A stretch of DNA of 64,000 bases from NCBI RefSeq assembly GCF_020150815.1, contig NZ_CP083723.1, positions 2,046,001 through 2,110,000 of the forward strand, read 5' to 3'. Every line of letters begins with the position of its first letter. Within the stretch, counting starts at the first letter, position 1. The notes beneath the pieces were generated by a model. That model searched no databases and had not been told where the DNA came from. It saw only the letters and a list, made by a program, of their open reading frames with translations. Made by a program: the position numbers and the translations under genes. Positions 50,700-58,775 of this stretch are shown piece by piece. The stretch is from Haloprofundus salilacus (lineage in GTDB: Archaea > Halobacteriota > Halobacteria > Halobacteriales > Haloferacaceae).

Positions 50700-51413
50700 T
50701 TAAAACCCGTTTGGTTCCGACTCGCCGAGCAGTCGCCGCCGAACCGCCCACCGGACCGCCGACGCGGCGCGGCGAACGTCCTCGACCGGTCGGTTTCGAC
50801 CGACGCCGAGATACGCGCCGACCCGCGGCGCCGCCCCTCGCGCTCCGGCGACGGCGGCGGCGACTGCGCGGTGGTTTCCGTCGGCGACGAACGGCCGCTG
50901 CCACGGCCGACGCCGCACGCAGACGAGGTCCGGAAACCCGTCGAGCGTACTCTCGGTTCGGGCGGCAGCCGTCTCGTCGTCGATTTTCTCGTCCACTGTC
51001 GACCCCTCGAGGCCGTTCTCACCCTCCACCGCCGCCGCGATTTGCGCCGCGAGCCGTCGGATGCGAACTACGTCGACGCCGGTCTCGTCTCCGAGGCGTG
51101 GCGCGCCCTCGGCGACGACGCGTCTCGCCGCTCCGCCGACGGTGCCGTCGGGCGAGAGCGCGCTCCACAGCATTCCCTCGGGACCTTCGACGACGCGGAG
51201 ACGCGAGAGCTGTTCCGGCGAGAGGACGGTGTGGTACCACCGTATCGGCGCGTCTCGCCAGAGGAAGGCCGCAGCTCCCGGGTTCAGTCGGAGCAGTCGG
51301 TCGAGCGCGTCCGAGTCGCGCGGGTGGCGAAGCTCTTCCGACCGGTCGCTCGGGGCGACACCCTCGCAGGCGAGCCAGTGGTCGAGAACTTCCCGCTGAG
51401 AGACCCGTCGCAC
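50700..51413 (-). CDS. Hypothetical protein with ParB-like DGNHR motif
   Basis: A 237-residue protein of unknown function. The C-terminal third contains RPFVADGNHRAVAAAVAG, resembling the DGxHR turn of ParB/sulfiredoxin-fold nucleotide-binding proteins, after a helical middle. The first half (SQREVLDHWLACEGVAPSDR...) includes RIRRLAAQIAAAVEGENG. Start is uncertain: GTG at VRRVSQREV was chosen because the open frame upstream is Arg/Ser-rich and overlaps no signals. No close functional relative recognised. It lies 36 nt downstream of the L44e start on the same strand, transcribed toward it. Confidence 0.58.
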   Translation of the reverse strand: MRRVSQREVLDHWLACEGVAPSDRSEELRHPRDSDALDRLLRLNPGAAAFLWRDAPIRWYHTVLSPEQLSRLRVVEGPEGMLWSALSPDGTVGGAARRVVAEGAPRLGDETGVDVVRIRRLAAQIAAAVEGENGLEGSTVDEKIDDETAAARTESTLDGFPDLVCVRRRPWQRPFVADGNHRAVAAAVAGARGAAPRVGAYLGVGRNRPVEDVRRAASAVRWAVRRRLLGESEPNGF

Positions 51414-51573
51414 AGCAGTCGTACGGGAGCGAGGAACTTGTTGTTTCGCCGGTTCTCGTCCCCACCCCCTCGTTTCTCCACTCCTCCCTTCGTCGACTCT
51501 CGCTTCGCGATTTCGCCGCCGCGACTGCTCGATTACCGAAGTCGTTAAGCCCGGACATTCCAAACTCACGCGT

Positions 51574-51840
51574 ATGCAACAGCTCATCGTCCACGGAGAC
51601 CCCGGCATCCGCAAGGACGCCATCATCAACTACGACGGAAAGGAGCAGATCTGCTTCTCCATCCAGCGACAGGGTGACTGGCATGGTCCCGACGAGGTGC
51701 AGTTGTGGTGCACCATCGGCACCAAGGAGGAGCGCGAGGACTACGAGAAACGCGAGTACGTCCCCCACTGGCTCAAAGTCGACTCCATCGACGCGGAGGC
51801 GCTCGACGTCGTGAAGGCGCGCAATAAACTCTCGGTCTGA
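51574..51840 (+). CDS. HAH_0734-family small protein
   Basis: An 88-residue protein conserved, from memory, across haloarchaea as the HAH_0734 family. It contains DPGIRKDAIINYDGKEQICF, WHGPDEVQLWCTIG and KREYVPHWLKVDSIDAE, predicting a compact beta-rich fold. No catalytic pattern is obvious. Its start follows a stretch lacking any other signal. Its stop is 3 nt from the convergent DUF2298 gene. Confidence 0.75.
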   Translation: MQQLIVHGDPGIRKDAIINYDGKEQICFSIQRQGDWHGPDEVQLWCTIGTKEEREDYEKREYVPHWLKVDSIDAEALDVVKARNKLSV

Positions 51841-51843
51841 GTT

Positions 51844-54297
51844 CTAGAACCTCTTTTCCGCCGCCAACGACTCGTCGCTCTCGCCCGGCAGTTCGTCGTG
51901 GTTCACCTCGTAGATAGTCACCGTCTCGGTCCGATACGCGACGGAGACGCCCGGCACGTCGCCGACCGACGTCTCGCCGTACCGGTCGCGCTCGGCCGGG
52001 CCGACCCAGACGTAGCGTACGTCGTATTCGCGGAGTACGTCCACTAACGCCGCGTCGTCGGTGAACGCGGCGTCGACCTGTTCGACGCGTTCGATGTACG
52101 TGTCGTAGCCGCGGTAGCCGATCTCGTGGCCCCACCCGGCGACGGTCGGGATACCGGTCAGCGTCGACGCCGGGTTGGAGTTCCAACTGTACCGACCCGG
52201 CGCGTGCGGGTACTCTCCTTCCTCGGCGTTCGGGTAGTAGTACGTCCCCGGCGCCGACAGCAGCGTCGGACGACCGGGTTTTTCGTCGAGCCACGCGATG
52301 GCTTTCGCCTCCACGGGGTGGTGCGTCTCGGCGAACCGCGTCGCGTCCAGCGTCGGTTCGCCCGCTCCCTCGAAGTGGTTGCCGAGCGCCAGCGGCGCGT
52401 AGAAACTCGTCGAGACCACCAGACAGAGCGTGAGGCCAAGCGCGAGCGTCCGTGCCGTCGCCGTCGTCGTCTCCCGGACGAGCGACGACGCACCGGAGTT
52501 CGAGTCGGCTCCGGTTCCGGCACTGGCGTCGGTGCCGCCGTCGGTCGCCGAGGCGGCGCGCCGAACGGCGGCGGGAAGCGGCCGCGCGAGCAGCAGCGTC
52601 AGCGACGCGCCGAGCGCCGTCGCCCACAGCACCCACACCTGGATGTACGTCTTGAACACCGTGTTCATCCGGAGCGGCCCCGCCTGCTCGTTGACGTAGA
52701 CGAACTCCACGAGCAGCACGAGTCCGGTCCCGGCGACGACGAGCACCGTCTCAAACCCCACATCGCGGTCGAACGCGAGCGCGGCCCACCCGAAGACCAG
52801 GATGGGGAGTATCACCGCGAGGGCGGCCGTTCCGTGGCCGAAGGCGACGACGACGGCGGCGGCTACCGACGCGCCGAGCAGCCACGTGTCACCCTCGTGG
52901 AGTCGCGAGAGGAGGTACGCGGCGAACCCGGCGACGAACGCGCCGTGGACCAGCAGGAGCGGTCCGAGGGGGCTGCGGTTCGCCGGACCGAGGAACGCGA
53001 TCTCGCGGCCGGACGCGCCCGCGAGGAGGAACGGGGCGCCGAGCGCAGCGCCAAGTGCGCCGGCAACGGCGACGACGCCGACGGTGACGACGAGGCGACC
53101 CGCCTGCGCCGAGAGCAACGAGGCGTCTTCGGCGGGTCGAAAACGCGTCGCGACGCCGTCGGGAAGGAGTGTCGCGGGGTGTGCGGGCGCGAAGACGAGC
53201 GCGAGCGCCGCGACGCCGAACAGCGACGGGAAACTCCACGTGTCGAGGACGAGTTGGAGGCCGCCGAGCGCCGGGAGCGCGACGAACAGTAGCGTCCGCC
53301 GGAGTCTTAGGTCGTCCTGAGGCGTCCGGAAGTACGCGAATGCGAACGCCGCACCGAGAAGCAGAAACGGCGTCCCCATCATGTGACCGTGCAGGTCGCC
53401 GTTGAGCCACGAGAAGAAGGGGAACTCGTTTATCGTCCCCTCGATGACTCGGCTGGCCGACCAGTAGCTGAAGGAATCGGTGCCCGCTAACACCTCCTCG
53501 GTGGTGTACTGCGTCGACTGCGAGGCGACGTACGCCGCCGCCGGGCGCTGCACCGATTCGGGGAGCAGAAACAGCGAGAGTCGTCCCGCGGTGACGAGGT
53601 TGCTCGCGAGGCCGACGAAGAACGCGGCCAGCAAACCCGCTGGACGACGCGCACCGCCGCGACTGTCCGCAATCGACCCCGCGAGGTCGAACGCCGCCGC
53701 GACGAGCATTGCGTAGAACCCCGCCAGCGAGAGGTTGTACGCGAATTTCGCGGGCGTGTCGGTGAGCATCGCCAGGAGGACGGTCATCAGGTGGCCGCCG
53801 TAGTAGTACTGCACGGGTTCGCCCGCGAACCAGAAGTCTTCCGGCGGGAGCGCGTCGGCGCGCAACAGTGCCTTCAGCAGGCCGAAGTCGAGGAACTTCT
53901 CGCCGCCGACGGCGTGGACGGCTGGGTCGGCGGCACGAATCGCTATCATGAACGCGAACGCCGCGAGGAAGACGGCCGCCGTGTCGGCGACGACGCGCTT
54001 GTCGACGCGAAGGTCGGACGCGAGGACGAGACAGCGTTCGCGGAGCGCCTCGCGGTCGAACGCTGCGAGCGCCGACAGTAAAAGGAGGACGCCGACGGCG
54101 ACGGCGAGCGTCGCTCGGCCGAAGTATAGTTGCCCGGCCCAGTGGGCGACGAGCGTCAGCACGAGAAGCGAAAGCGGGAGCGCGAAGCCGGGCCCGCGGC
54201 CGGGGACGTATCGAAAGAGACGCGCGGCGAGCGGGAGACCTAGAACGCCGAGTACGGCGTAGACGACGACCCAGCCGACGACGTACAGATACTCCAT
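51844..54297 (-). CDS. DUF2298 (YYY) giant membrane protein
   Basis: An 817-residue protein with about 15 or more membrane helices. Residues 120-170 hold the family hallmark, including VGGEKFLDFGLLKALL and EDFWFAGEPVQYYYGGHLM. A soluble domain at the C-terminus (about 640-817) includes VAGWGHEIGYRG and VGPAERDRYGE. The family is related to polytopic glycosyltransferases and is thought to work on lipid-linked sugars. Directly divergent to it are a GT2 glycosyltransferase and GtrA gene, which supports that view. Confidence 0.88.
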   Translation of the reverse strand: MEYLYVVGWVVVYAVLGVLGLPLAARLFRYVPGRGPGFALPLSLLVLTLVAHWAGQLYFGRATLAVAVGVLLLLSALAAFDREALRERCLVLASDLRVDKRVVADTAAVFLAAFAFMIAIRAADPAVHAVGGEKFLDFGLLKALLRADALPPEDFWFAGEPVQYYYGGHLMTVLLAMLTDTPAKFAYNLSLAGFYAMLVAAAFDLAGSIADSRGGARRPAGLLAAFFVGLASNLVTAGRLSLFLLPESVQRPAAAYVASQSTQYTTEEVLAGTDSFSYWSASRVIEGTINEFPFFSWLNGDLHGHMMGTPFLLLGAAFAFAYFRTPQDDLRLRRTLLFVALPALGGLQLVLDTWSFPSLFGVAALALVFAPAHPATLLPDGVATRFRPAEDASLLSAQAGRLVVTVGVVAVAGALGAALGAPFLLAGASGREIAFLGPANRSPLGPLLLVHGAFVAGFAAYLLSRLHEGDTWLLGASVAAAVVVAFGHGTAALAVILPILVFGWAALAFDRDVGFETVLVVAGTGLVLLVEFVYVNEQAGPLRMNTVFKTYIQVWVLWATALGASLTLLLARPLPAAVRRAASATDGGTDASAGTGADSNSGASSLVRETTTATARTLALGLTLCLVVSTSFYAPLALGNHFEGAGEPTLDATRFAETHHPVEAKAIAWLDEKPGRPTLLSAPGTYYYPNAEEGEYPHAPGRYSWNSNPASTLTGIPTVAGWGHEIGYRGYDTYIERVEQVDAAFTDDAALVDVLREYDVRYVWVGPAERDRYGETSVGDVPGVSVAYRTETVTIYEVNHDELPGESDESLAAEKRF

Positions 54298-54402
54298 CTA
54301 CCGAGGTGACGCGAGCGCGGGAGTAAACCGTTTCCGGTTGGGACAGCCGACAGTCCGGTCGTCGGTCGACTCTCGTTCGGAGCCCGATACGTCCATCCCG
54401 AG

Positions 54403-54425
54403 TCAAACACTTTTTTATTGTTTGA
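54403..54425 (+). promoter_or_regulatory. GT2 gene promoter with inverted repeat over the TATA position
   Basis: TCAAACA and TGTTTGA are perfect 7-bp arms separated by 9 nt (CTTTTTTAT). The T-rich centre lies about 26 nt before the ATG, in the TATA position of a leaderless promoter. A regulator binding the palindrome would block the TATA factor. Confidence 0.5.
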
Positions 54426-54440
54426 AAGAAACCGCGACCC

Positions 54441-55226
54441 ATGTCACGCTCCGTCGGTGTCGTCGTCCCCGCGTATCGGCCGGACGTCGACCGCCTCTCG
54501 GCGTACGTCGACGCCCTGACGGAGCGACTTGACCCGGAGACGATTCGGGTCGAACTCGACGCACCGACCTCCGAAGTCGTCGACTCGGTGTCGTCGCTCC
54601 CCGCTACCGTGAACGTCTCGCCGGTCCGTCGGGGGAAGGGCGCGGCCATCACCGCCGGCTTCGAGGCGCTCTCGACGGACGTACTCGCGTTCGCCGACGC
54701 GGACGGCAGCACGCCGGTCGGGTCGCTGGCGGACGTGCTCGCGCCGGTGCTCGCCGACGAGACGGACCTCGCCGTCGGATCGCGACGCCACCCTGACGCG
54801 ACGGTCACGTCCCATCAGACGTTCGCTCGCCGCCGCCTCGGCGACGGCTTCGCGTGGCTCGCGAAGCGGCTGCTCGCCACTGAACTGTACGACTACCAGT
54901 GCGGCGCGAAGGCGATGACGGCCGAGACGTGGGCCGGCATCCGCGGCCACCTCTACGAACCGGGGTTCGCGTGGGACGTCGAACTCGTCGCCGTCGCCGC
55001 CGCGTCGAACCACTCCCTCGTCGAAGTGCCCGTCGAGTGGGAGGACCGCCCGGGATCGACCGTCTCGCCGGTTCGGACGAGTTTCGACCTCGCGCGGAGT
55101 CTGCTGTCGGCGCGCCACCGCGCGAAACTTATCCGCGAGGACCGACTGCACGCGCTGCTCGACGCCCGTCGGTCGCCGACCCCGTCGCTCATCGAACGCC
55201 TCGGTCCGGACCCGGTAGAGGAGTAA
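54441..55226 (+). CDS. GT2 family glycosyltransferase (dolichyl-phosphate sugar synthase-like)
   Basis: A 261-residue GT-A enzyme. It starts VGVVVPAYRPDVDRL; the donor site includes SPVRRGKGAAITAGFEAL and FADADGSTPVGSLADVL (DxD). The later block YDYQCGAKAMTAETW, with Asp/Cys, resembles dolichyl-phosphate glucose/mannose synthases. There is no C-terminal membrane helix. It should charge a lipid carrier at the inner face. The next gene, GtrA, 3 nt downstream, encodes the membrane partner usually found with such enzymes. Confidence 0.87.
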   Translation: MSRSVGVVVPAYRPDVDRLSAYVDALTERLDPETIRVELDAPTSEVVDSVSSLPATVNVSPVRRGKGAAITAGFEALSTDVLAFADADGSTPVGSLADVLAPVLADETDLAVGSRRHPDATVTSHQTFARRRLGDGFAWLAKRLLATELYDYQCGAKAMTAETWAGIRGHLYEPGFAWDVELVAVAAASNHSLVEVPVEWEDRPGSTVSPVRTSFDLARSLLSARHRAKLIREDRLHALLDARRSPTPSLIERLGPDPVEE

Positions 55227-55229
55227 CCG

Positions 55230-55676
55230 ATGGCGAACGCCGCGAACGAGCTTCTCTCGGGCAGGCGGTTCGGCCAGTTCGTCTCCGTCGGTGCGGTCGG
55301 CGCAGTCTTCGATTTAACCGTCAGCACCGCCCTCACCGTCTGGTTCGGCGTGCTCGCGGAGGTGGCAAAGCTCGTCGGGGCGGAAGTCGCCATCGTCGTC
55401 ATGTTTCTCGTCAACGACCGCTGGACGTTCGCCGACGAAGGTGCGTCGGGGACGTTCGCGGCGGTCAGACGGCTGTTGAAGTCGAATCTCGTCCGCAGCG
55501 GCGGCCTCGCGCTCCAGTTCGCCATCGTCCGCGTTCTCAGGCAGCAGAACGTGACCGTCGTCGTCGGCGGGTTCGACCTGTGGCAGGTGATACCGCTGCC
55601 CATCGCCATTCTCGCGTCGATGCTGCTCAACTACGTGGCCGAGAGTCTGCTCACGTGGCGCGTGGCCAGCGAGTGA
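55230..55676 (+). CDS. GtrA family membrane protein
   Basis: A 148-residue protein with four membrane helices. GtrA signatures are RFGQFVSVGAVGAVFDL at the start, VMFLVNDRWTFADEG in the middle and LASMLLNYVAESLLTWR at the end. GtrA proteins are thought to flip or handle lipid-linked sugars. The close spacing to the GT2 gene implies a two-protein unit. Confidence 0.88.
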   Translation: MANAANELLSGRRFGQFVSVGAVGAVFDLTVSTALTVWFGVLAEVAKLVGAEVAIVVMFLVNDRWTFADEGASGTFAAVRRLLKSNLVRSGGLALQFAIVRVLRQQNVTVVVGGFDLWQVIPLPIAILASMLLNYVAESLLTWRVASE

Positions 55677-55761
55677 GTCGAGGCTGACGATACCACGGCG
55701 GAAACTGACATACGGCGTCGGAATCATAACCCTTAACCGGGGGCACCCTGTTTTCAGAAAC

Positions 55762-55836
55762 AGCGGGATGGGATAGCCAGGAGATTCCGCCGGGCTCATA
55801 ACCCGGAGATCGGTAGTTCAAATCTACCTCCCGCTA
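55762..55836 (+). tRNA. Initiator tRNA-Met (CAT)
   Basis: A 75-nt cloverleaf with acceptor stem AGCGGGA/TCCCGCT (A1-U72, the archaeal initiator feature) and discriminator A73. The anticodon stem CCGGG...CCCGG carries the loop CTCATAA with the CAT anticodon; the three consecutive G-C pairs in this stem are typical of initiator tRNA. The T-arm is GGTAGTTCAAATCTACC. No intron is needed. CCA is not encoded. An AT-rich ATAACCCTTAAC about 30 nt upstream is the probable promoter. Confidence 0.95.
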
Positions 55837-55992
55837 CTTTCTGCCGACGCAACCCACGCAACGAGGAGTCTCGGCTCCGAGTGAGTGAGTGAGTTGGCGA
55901 CCGTTCGTCGAGAAGATTTGAACCAGACCGCGAGCGACCGGAGAGAGCGAAGCGGGCGAGGTTCGAATCTACCTCCCGCCACCTTCTGCCGA
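55816..55992 (+). repeat. tRNA-Met 3'-end duplication (probable integration scar)
   Basis: A 32-nt stretch covering the last 21 nt of the tRNA plus 11 nt of flank (55816-55847) is repeated at 55961-55992 with 29 identical positions. The 113 bp between them hold no gene. The downstream copy follows AGCGGGCGAG and cannot fold into a full tRNA. This is the pattern left by a tRNA-targeting integrase after loss of the element (attL/attR). Confidence 0.65.
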
Positions 55993-56044
55993 ACCCATAA
56001 CAGAAGTCGTCAACACCAGCAGCGACGACTCAGCTTTCTGACTC

Positions 56045-56560
56045 TCAGTCGAAGAACAGGTCCGTTCCCGGAGGTCGCTCTGCGTTCTCCGGTAGGGCGT
56101 CGAACCACCCGGCGTCGACTGCGTCACCTGCTTCGACGTTCGGAGTAGTCGAACTCGTCTCGGGTGTCGCACTGAAAACGACGAAGTTGCGTGTCGCTTT
56201 CCGGTCGTCGTTCTCCAAACGGACGGTGTAGGACCACACACCTTCGACGGCGTCGAGTGTCACGCCGAGTCCGGTCTGCTCTGCGACCCACCGTTGGGCG
56301 GCCTTCGCGTAACCCTCACCGGGTGCGACGGACGGGGCCGGTATCTTCCACCGACACGTATCAGTCACTCGCATCACCAAGATCGAACCATCGTCGGTCG
56401 TGACGCCGATTGGGGCCATATCGTCGAGGTCCGCGACGACGTCGAACGTCTCGTCGTCTACGAGGTCCGTCTGCTCGTGAAACGGAACGTCGTCGCGGCC
56501 GTGAAGTGATTCGATGTCGGCAATCGGTCCTACGTCGGTAGTCTCAGACGTGTTTTCCAT
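56045..56560 (-). CDS. Nudix-like hydrolase with degenerate Nudix box
   Basis: A 171-residue protein with the Nudix fold pattern: strands including GSILVMRVTDTCRWKIPAP, then GEGYAKAAQRWVAEQTGLG, in the Nudix-box position. The canonical G-x5-E-x7-R-E-x2-E-E-x-G is altered: the R-E pair reads R-W and E-E reads E-Q, so metal-dependent activity may be weak or altered. A C-terminal GWFDALPENAERPPGTDLFF completes the fold. It lies just past the tRNA-end duplication. Confidence 0.72.
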   Translation of the reverse strand: MENTSETTDVGPIADIESLHGRDDVPFHEQTDLVDDETFDVVADLDDMAPIGVTTDDGSILVMRVTDTCRWKIPAPSVAPGEGYAKAAQRWVAEQTGLGVTLDAVEGVWSYTVRLENDDRKATRNFVVFSATPETSSTTPNVEAGDAVDAGWFDALPENAERPPGTDLFFD

Positions 56561-56686
56561 CAGAATCAGTGACAGACAGATCAGGAGTCAGTCTGATAAC
56601 AGTTACGCCGTGTGAGTAACTCGAAGAAGACTCCTCGCCCGATAGAGGGTCGCACGACCGTCGAAAACGGACGATCCGCTCCGACG

Positions 56687-57106
56687 CTACGTCCCCGTGA
56701 AGTCGATGCGACTGCCCGACGAGAGGTCGTGCTCTCCGGATGGTCCAAGCTGCTCGAAATCGAGCGAGTCGTCGGCGAGGTACACCGCCTCGTCCTCGAC
56801 TTCCACGTCGACCTCGTCGAGCGTCGCTCCCTCGCACGGGCCGAAGTCGCAGTAGCCGGTCTCCTGGCCGAACGTCGCGCCGTGTTTCTGACAGACGATG
56901 TCACCGTTTCTGACGAGCGCGCCCGACCCCTTGTCGAGGCGCACGTCGGTCCAGTGCTGGCAGTAGTTGCGGAAGGCGACGACGCTCCCATCGTCGAGTT
57001 TCGTCAGAATCGCCTCGCCGAGGTCGAACCCGTCGCGGAACGTGAACAGCAGCGTGCCGTCCGTCGGGACCTCCGACAGCGCGGCGATTCGGCGGTCGTC
57101 GTCCAT
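56687..57106 (-). CDS. Small Rieske-type [2Fe-2S] protein (ferredoxin-like)
   Basis: A 139-residue soluble Rieske domain. The cluster ligands are in CQHW (Cys-x-His) and CQKHG (Cys-x2-His), separated by about 20 residues. There is no membrane anchor or signal peptide, so it belongs to the NirD/ferredoxin-like class and not to bc complexes. FRDGFDLGEAILTKLDDG precedes the first ligand pair. It could serve an oxygenase or reductase elsewhere. Confidence 0.88.
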   Translation of the reverse strand: MDDDRRIAALSEVPTDGTLLFTFRDGFDLGEAILTKLDDGSVVAFRNYCQHWTDVRLDKGSGALVRNGDIVCQKHGATFGQETGYCDFGPCEGATLDEVDVEVEDEAVYLADDSLDFEQLGPSGEHDLSSGSRIDFTGT

Positions 57107-57184
57107 ACCTATCCTCGTCGCGCCGCACTTGAACGTCTTTCCGTCCGGGTCCGACGGCGGGAACCGCGCGACGCGACCGAACCG

Positions 57185-58186
57185 CTACGGCAACTGGTAC
57201 AGTTCCTCGACTCGACGTTCGTACAGTCGCGAAAGCAGCCGCGTCACCGGTCCCGTCTCGATACTGATGCCGTCGACGGTGCCGACCGGTCGAATCTCGC
57301 GGGTCGAACTAGTGACGAACGCCTCGTCGGCGCTGCGCACGTCGTTGGGGGTGAAGAATCCCTCCCGGACGGGGATTTTCTCCGACTCAGCCAGTTCGAG
57401 GATTATGTCTCGCGTGACGCCCGCGAGCACCGGTCCGTCGAGACTCGGCGTACAGAGGCGATCGTCGTTGACGAAGAACACGTTGCTCGTCGCGCCCTCG
57501 GCGACGTACCCCTCGTCGTCGAGGACGAGCGCCTCGTCAGCGCCCGTGACGCGGAGTTCGAGTAGCGCCAAGATGCCGTTGAGGTAGTTGTGCGTCTTCG
57601 CCTTCGATGGGAGCGCCCGGTCCGACGGGCGGCGCGTCTTCACCGTCTGCAGCGTCGCCGGACCGTCCCACGGTTTCTCGCCGTCGACGCCGCCGCGGGC
57701 CAGCGGCGAGAGCGTGACGACGACCGTCGGGTCGATCTCGGGCGACGGCGTCAGTTTTCCGGGTTGGACCCCGCGGGTGATCGAGAGCTTCACCGACGCG
57801 TCTTTGAGGTCGTTCGCTTCGAGGGTGGCTTCGATTCGTTCCCGGAGGTTTTCGTCGGAGAGGCCGTGGTCGAGTCGGAGAATCTCGCAGCTCTCGGCGA
57901 GTCGGTCGGCGTGTGCCTCCCACTCGAACAGGTGGCCACCGTAGACGCGGAGCGTCTCGAAGGCGGCGTCACCGTACATGAACCCTCTGTCGCGGACGTT
58001 CACCGTCGCCGACGACGCCGGGACGAGTTCGCCGTCGACGTGGTAGACGATTTCCCTCCCGTCGTCACCGCTTCTCCCACCGGAGTCGTCGTCACCGCTC
58101 ACGATGTACTCGCTATCGTCTTCGCGGTGATCGCCATAGTCTTCGTGGCGTTCGCCGCCGCCGTCGAGGGAATCTCGCTCACTCAT
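57185..58186 (-). CDS. pabC: Class IV aminotransferase (aminodeoxychorismate lyase type)
   Basis: A 333-residue PLP enzyme of fold-type IV. Residues 1-45 form an acidic Asp/Gly-rich tail not found in most family members. The core starts VYHVDGELVPASSATVNVRDRG, with the catalytic lysine in LPSKAKTHNYLNG and the PLP-binding EGATSNVFFV and VTRDIILELA. In a pabB-pabA operon it most likely releases pyruvate from aminodeoxychorismate to give p-aminobenzoate for folate-like cofactors. Branched-chain aminotransferase activity cannot be excluded. The start overlaps the pabA stop by 8 nt. Confidence 0.85.
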   Translation of the reverse strand: MSERDSLDGGGERHEDYGDHREDDSEYIVSGDDDSGGRSGDDGREIVYHVDGELVPASSATVNVRDRGFMYGDAAFETLRVYGGHLFEWEAHADRLAESCEILRLDHGLSDENLRERIEATLEANDLKDASVKLSITRGVQPGKLTPSPEIDPTVVVTLSPLARGGVDGEKPWDGPATLQTVKTRRPSDRALPSKAKTHNYLNGILALLELRVTGADEALVLDDEGYVAEGATSNVFFVNDDRLCTPSLDGPVLAGVTRDIILELAESEKIPVREGFFTPNDVRSADEAFVTSSTREIRPVGTVDGISIETGPVTRLLSRLYERRVEELYQLP

Positions 58187-58775
58187 CGTCCACGTACTCC
58201 CGAAGAAAGTTCGCGACCATCTGCTTACCGTTCTCGGTGAGGATGCTCTCGGGGTGGAACTGGACGCCGACGTGCGGGCGCGTTCGGTGGCGAACCGCCA
58301 TCACAACCCGTCGTTCGTCGTCGGTCCACGCCGTCTCGACGAGTTCGTCCGGGAGGTCGTCGCGTTCGACCGCCAGCGAGTGGTACCGCCCGACAGAGAG
58401 TCGGTCGGGGAGACCCGAGAAGAGCCCAACGCTGTCGTGGACGATGGCCGAGGGTTTGCCGTGGACAACGTCCGGCGCGTGGCCGACCGGCGCGCCGGCG
58501 GCCGCGCAGAGCGCCTGGTGGCCGAGACAGACGCCGAGCGTCGGATAGTCGAGTTCGCGGAACACCGCCGTCGAGACGCCCGCGTCCTCGGGCGTCCCGG
58601 GGCCCGGTGAGACGACGATGGCGTCGGGATCGAGCGCTCGAATCTCCTCGACGGTGACGGCGTCGTTTCGGCGGACGACGACGTCCGCGAGTTCGCCGAC
58701 GTACTGCACGAGGTTGTAGACGAACGAGTCGTAGTTGTCGACGACGAGCACGGTCGGTCGGGTATCGGAACTCAT
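58179..58775 (-). CDS. pabA: Aminodeoxychorismate/anthranilate synthase glutamine amidotransferase
   Basis: A 198-residue class I glutamine amidotransferase supplying ammonia to the synthase subunit. Triad: Cys83 in [10 protein letters not shown], then His and Glu in [11 protein letters not shown]. It starts [18 protein letters not shown]. It overlaps pabB by 4 nt and pabC by 8 nt, so the three are co-translated. TrpG shares this fold; position with pabC favours the folate role. Confidence 0.9.
   Translation of the reverse strand: MSSDTRPTVLVVDNYDSFVYNLVQYVGELADVVVRRNDAVTVEEIRALDPDAIVVSPGPGTPEDAGVSTAVFRELDYPTLGVCLGHQALCAAAGAPVGHAPDVVHGKPSAIVHDSVGLFSGLPDRLSVGRYHSLAVERDDLPDELVETAWTDDERRVVMAVRHRTRPHVGVQFHPESILTENGKQMVANFLREYVDDE

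Noticed and set aside
55961-55992. Second tRNA-like 3' end
   Set aside because: Only the T-arm and acceptor 3' side match; no D-arm, anticodon arm or 5' acceptor lies upstream, so it is not a second tRNA gene.
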